In this document: positions 40,699-42,523 of the stretch, in pieces
How positions within the stretch are numbered: position 1 is the stretch's first letter
Layout: every line of letters begins with the position of its first letter
Origin: Streptomyces sp. GKU 895
GTDB lineage: Bacteria > Actinomycetota > Actinomycetes > Streptomycetales > Streptomycetaceae
Assembly (NCBI GenBank): GCA_002027195.1
Contig: MWJO01000076.1
Location: forward strand, 1 to 42,523
DNA: 42,523 nt
Reading direction: 5' to 3'
The notes under the pieces: generated by a model
What the model was told of the DNA's origin: nothing
What the model saw: only the letters and a program-made list of their open reading frames with translations
The model's database searches: none
Position numbers and translations under genes: made by a program

Positions 40699-41822
40699 AT
40701 GGCACTTCGATCACGTTCACGCACAGCGACTCCCACCAGTGGCCCGGGCCGTGGCCCCGCCTCGGATGTCCGCACCCGCCATCGCCGCGCTCCTGCGACC
40801 AGGGGCCGGGCACGGCAGCGGTATGCGTCGGCCGAGGAGCTTCGGCGGCGCGCGGAGGTCATCTTCGCCGAACGGGAGGGTGGGCGAGTCGGAGTGGGGC
40901 CGCCGGGTGCGGAGCGGGATGCGGGGTGGGCCGTGATGGTTGGGCGCCCGGGGCGTCGCAGGCCTGGCGGTACGGTCCGTCGGCGTCGGAGTCGGAGTCG
41001 GAGTCGGAGGCCTGGGTGGATCCTCCGTCGGGCTCGAGCCCGGGCTCGGTGTCGTCGGGTTCGGATTCGAATTCGGGCTCGGGGGCCGGGGATTGGCGGG
41101 GGCGGGTCGGGCTTGCCGTGCGGGAGCGGGTGCCGGTGTGGCTGCAGGCCAGGTGTGGTCTGGAGCGGCGGAGCGTCGTCGCGCTGACCGTGCTGCTCGT
41201 GGTCGCCGCCGGTTTCGCCGTGCAGCACTTCTGGAGCGGCCGTACGCAGTCGGTGCGGGCGCCGGAGGTCGTGCGGGCCGCGGTGCCTTTCGAGGAGCGG
41301 CGCGAGGCGGCAGGGTCCGGTGCCGCGAGCGGCGCGCCCGAGCGTGGCCGGTACGGCGACGGCCGAGATCGTGGTGGACGTCAGCGGCAAGGTCCGCGAA
41401 CCCGGCATTCGCCGCTCCCGGCGGGGTCGCGGGTCGCCGACGCCCTCCGGCGCGGCCGGCGGGGTACGGCGGGTACGGACACCACTGGCCTCAACCGGGC
41501 CCGCTTCCTGGTGGACGGTGAACAGGTCGTCGTGGGCGCCCCGGCGGGGGCGGCGGGAGCAGCAGGGGCGGCCGGAGCGGCCGGAGGTGCGGCCGGTTCA
41601 GGTGGCTCCGCGCCGGGGGCCGGGCCCGCCGTGCCCGTCTCCCTCAACGCGGCGACCGTGGACCAGCTCGACACGCTTCCCGGCGTCGGTCCGGTGCTGG
41701 CCCAGCACATCGTCGACTACCGCACTCAGCACGGCGGTTTCCGCTCGGTGGACGAACTGCGCGAGGTCAACGGCATCGGGGAACGCCGCTTCGCCGACCT
41801 GCGGAATCTCGTGCGGCCATGA
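40699..41822 (+). CDS. comEA: ComEA-like helix-hairpin-helix DNA-binding protein (several frameshifts)
   Basis: The family binds incoming DNA outside the membrane in competence systems. Pieced together: a basic N terminus (MALRSRSRTATPTSG), AEELRRRAEVIFAERE, a Ser-Glu repeat (ESESESE), one membrane helix (VVALTVLLVVAAGFAVQHFW), an SLBB domain (AEIVVDVSGKVREPGIRR, LPAGSRVADALR, GTDTTGLNRARFLVDGEQV), an Ala/Gly linker, and two HhH motifs (SLNAATVDQLDTLPGVGPVLAQHIV, FRSVDELREVNGIGERRF). The parts lie in two alternating frames, needing indels near 40925-40935, 41325-41335, 41413-41415, 41449 and 41470-41473. This is poor sequence, or less likely a decayed gene. Its stop overlaps the comEC start (ATGA). 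Confidence 0.85.
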
Positions 41823-42523
41823 GCGGCCTCCCGGGGCCTTCGACGCCCACGCCGACAACGGACCCTCCGCGTCCTGCCGTGCACGCCACGGCCCGGCCTC
41901 GAATGGGAGCGGCCGACCCGCGGCAGGAAGGGCCGACCGATCTACGACTCGTACCGCCCGCGCTGGCCGCCTGGCTGACGGCGGCGTCGATGCTGGACGC
42001 CGCGCCGGAGTGGGTCACCGGTGTCGCCGTCGGGTGTCTGGTCACGGGGGTCGTGCTCCTGCTGTGGCGTGGACGCGCGGGGCGACGCGTGGCGACCGCC
42101 GCAGTGCTGCTGTGTGTCGCCGCGGCGGCAGCCTCCGCCGGGCTGCACGGCGCCGACCTGCGTCGGGGGCCGGTTCCCGGGCTGGTGCGGGAGTACGCCA
42201 CCGTGACCGCCGAGATCGAGGTCACCGCCGATCCCCGGCTCACCCGACCGCGGGTCAAGGGGGACCACATGGCACCGGCCTCCGTGCTGATCGGCGCGGA
42301 GGTGCGGAGGGTAGAGCAGGCCGGCGAGACGACGGTGGCGACGCGGACGCCGGTGCTGGTGATCGTTGACGTGGGGGCGGGGAAGGGGAGCGGCGGAGGC
42401 GGAGAGGTGGTGGACGGGGCCGGCGGTCGCGGGGAAGGGGCCGACGGCCGGGTGGATGGCCATGGCGGTCGGCTGGACGGGCCGGTCGGGCGGGTGGCGT
42501 GGCGGTGGCGTCGGCTGGGCCGG
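41819..42523 (+). CDS. comEC: ComEC-like DNA uptake channel protein (N-terminal part, runs off the window)
   Basis: The frame is open to the window end (235 codons). After a Pro-rich, Arg-containing N terminus come membrane segments (PALAAWLTAASML, VAVGCLVTGVVLLLW, VATAAVLLCVAAAAASAGL) and an exposed domain of the DUF4131 type (VREYATVTAEIEVTADPRLT, VLIGAEVRRVE), the usual start of ComEC/Rec2. The channel and metallo-beta-lactamase domains should follow outside the window. It overlaps comEA by four bases (ATGA), so the two are coupled. A Gly-rich insert at about residues 184-215 is low complexity. Identification rests on the operon context as well as the sequence. Confidence 0.82.
   Translation, partial: MSGLPGPSTPTPTTDPPRPAVHATARPRMGAADPRQEGPTDLRLVPPALAAWLTAASMLDAAPEWVTGVAVGCLVTGVVLLLWRGRAGRRVATAAVLLCVAAAAASAGLHGADLRRGPVPGLVREYATVTAEIEVTADPRLTRPRVKGDHMAPASVLIGAEVRRVEQAGETTVATRTPVLVIVDVGAGKGSGGGGEVVDGAGGRGEGADGRVDGHGGRLDGPVGRVAWRWRRLGR

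Noticed and set aside
41561..41625. GCC/GGA-type repeat in comEA as a regulatory or CRISPR-like repeat
   Set aside because: It encodes an Ala/Gly linker between the SLBB and HhH parts; there are no spacers or regular repeat units.

Overview
The window is high-GC actinobacterial DNA and almost certainly comes from Streptomyces. GC-biased codon use, GTG starts, many -10-only leaderless starts and the gene order (rplU-rpmA-obg, proB/proA, nadD, an LCP protein, rsfS, leuS, degV, comEA-comEC) match the conserved core segment I remember around SCO2567-SCO2597 of S. coelicolor (from memory, not checked). No phage, insertion sequence, plasmid or CRISPR signature is visible.

Layout. 1-900: the tail of an upstream gene and a dTDP-sugar 3,5-epimerase. 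1-3.3 kb: rplU, rpmA, obg. 3.4-8.1 kb: two secreted FG-GAP beta-propeller proteins and a Tat-exported PhoD phosphatase. 8.2-18.4 kb: a cell-wall glycopolymer cluster with a sulfotransferase-like protein, a cytidylyltransferase-SDR fusion of the CDP-ribitol synthase (Acs1/Bcs1) type, a membrane CDP-glycerol/ribitol phosphotransferase, a GT2 glycosyltransferase, then on the minus strand a second phosphotransferase and a polysaccharide pyruvyltransferase. 18.5-21.8 kb: proB, an unknown gene, proA. 21.9-27.9 kb: two single-pass membrane proteins with a shared N-terminal motif, an M48 metalloprotease, two mini membrane proteins, nadD and a divergent LCP (LytR-CpsA-Psr) protein. 28-32.4 kb: rsfS, a histidine phosphatase, then two identical tRNA-Ala(GGC) genes enclosing an XRE regulator/MFS pump pair and two small zinc-binding proteins. 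32.5-35.4 kb (minus): a NuoF-like/ferredoxin fusion coupled to a ferric-reductase-like membrane cytochrome. 35.7-38.7 kb: leuS behind a leucine-rich leader peptide and an intrinsic terminator. 38.8 kb to end: a coiled-coil membrane protein, degV, comEA and the start of comEC.

How it fits together. The wall-polymer genes would make an activated polyol phosphate (CDP-ribitol), polymerise it, and decorate it with sugar, pyruvate or sulfate; the LCP-like protein 8 kb downstream belongs to the family that attaches such polymers to peptidoglycan. PhoD, the propeller proteins and the M48 protease are further envelope functions.

Quality warning. At least eight genes (obg, both FG-GAP genes, the second phosphotransferase, the M48 protease, the ferric-reductase-like gene twice, degV, comEA several times, probably also the NuoF-like and coiled-coil genes) carry single-base indels, mostly one missing G or C in a short G/C run. 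Because obg is essential these are best read as sequencing/assembly errors. I give the repaired spans and lengths. The strongest regulatory candidate is the leuS leader (35672-35794).
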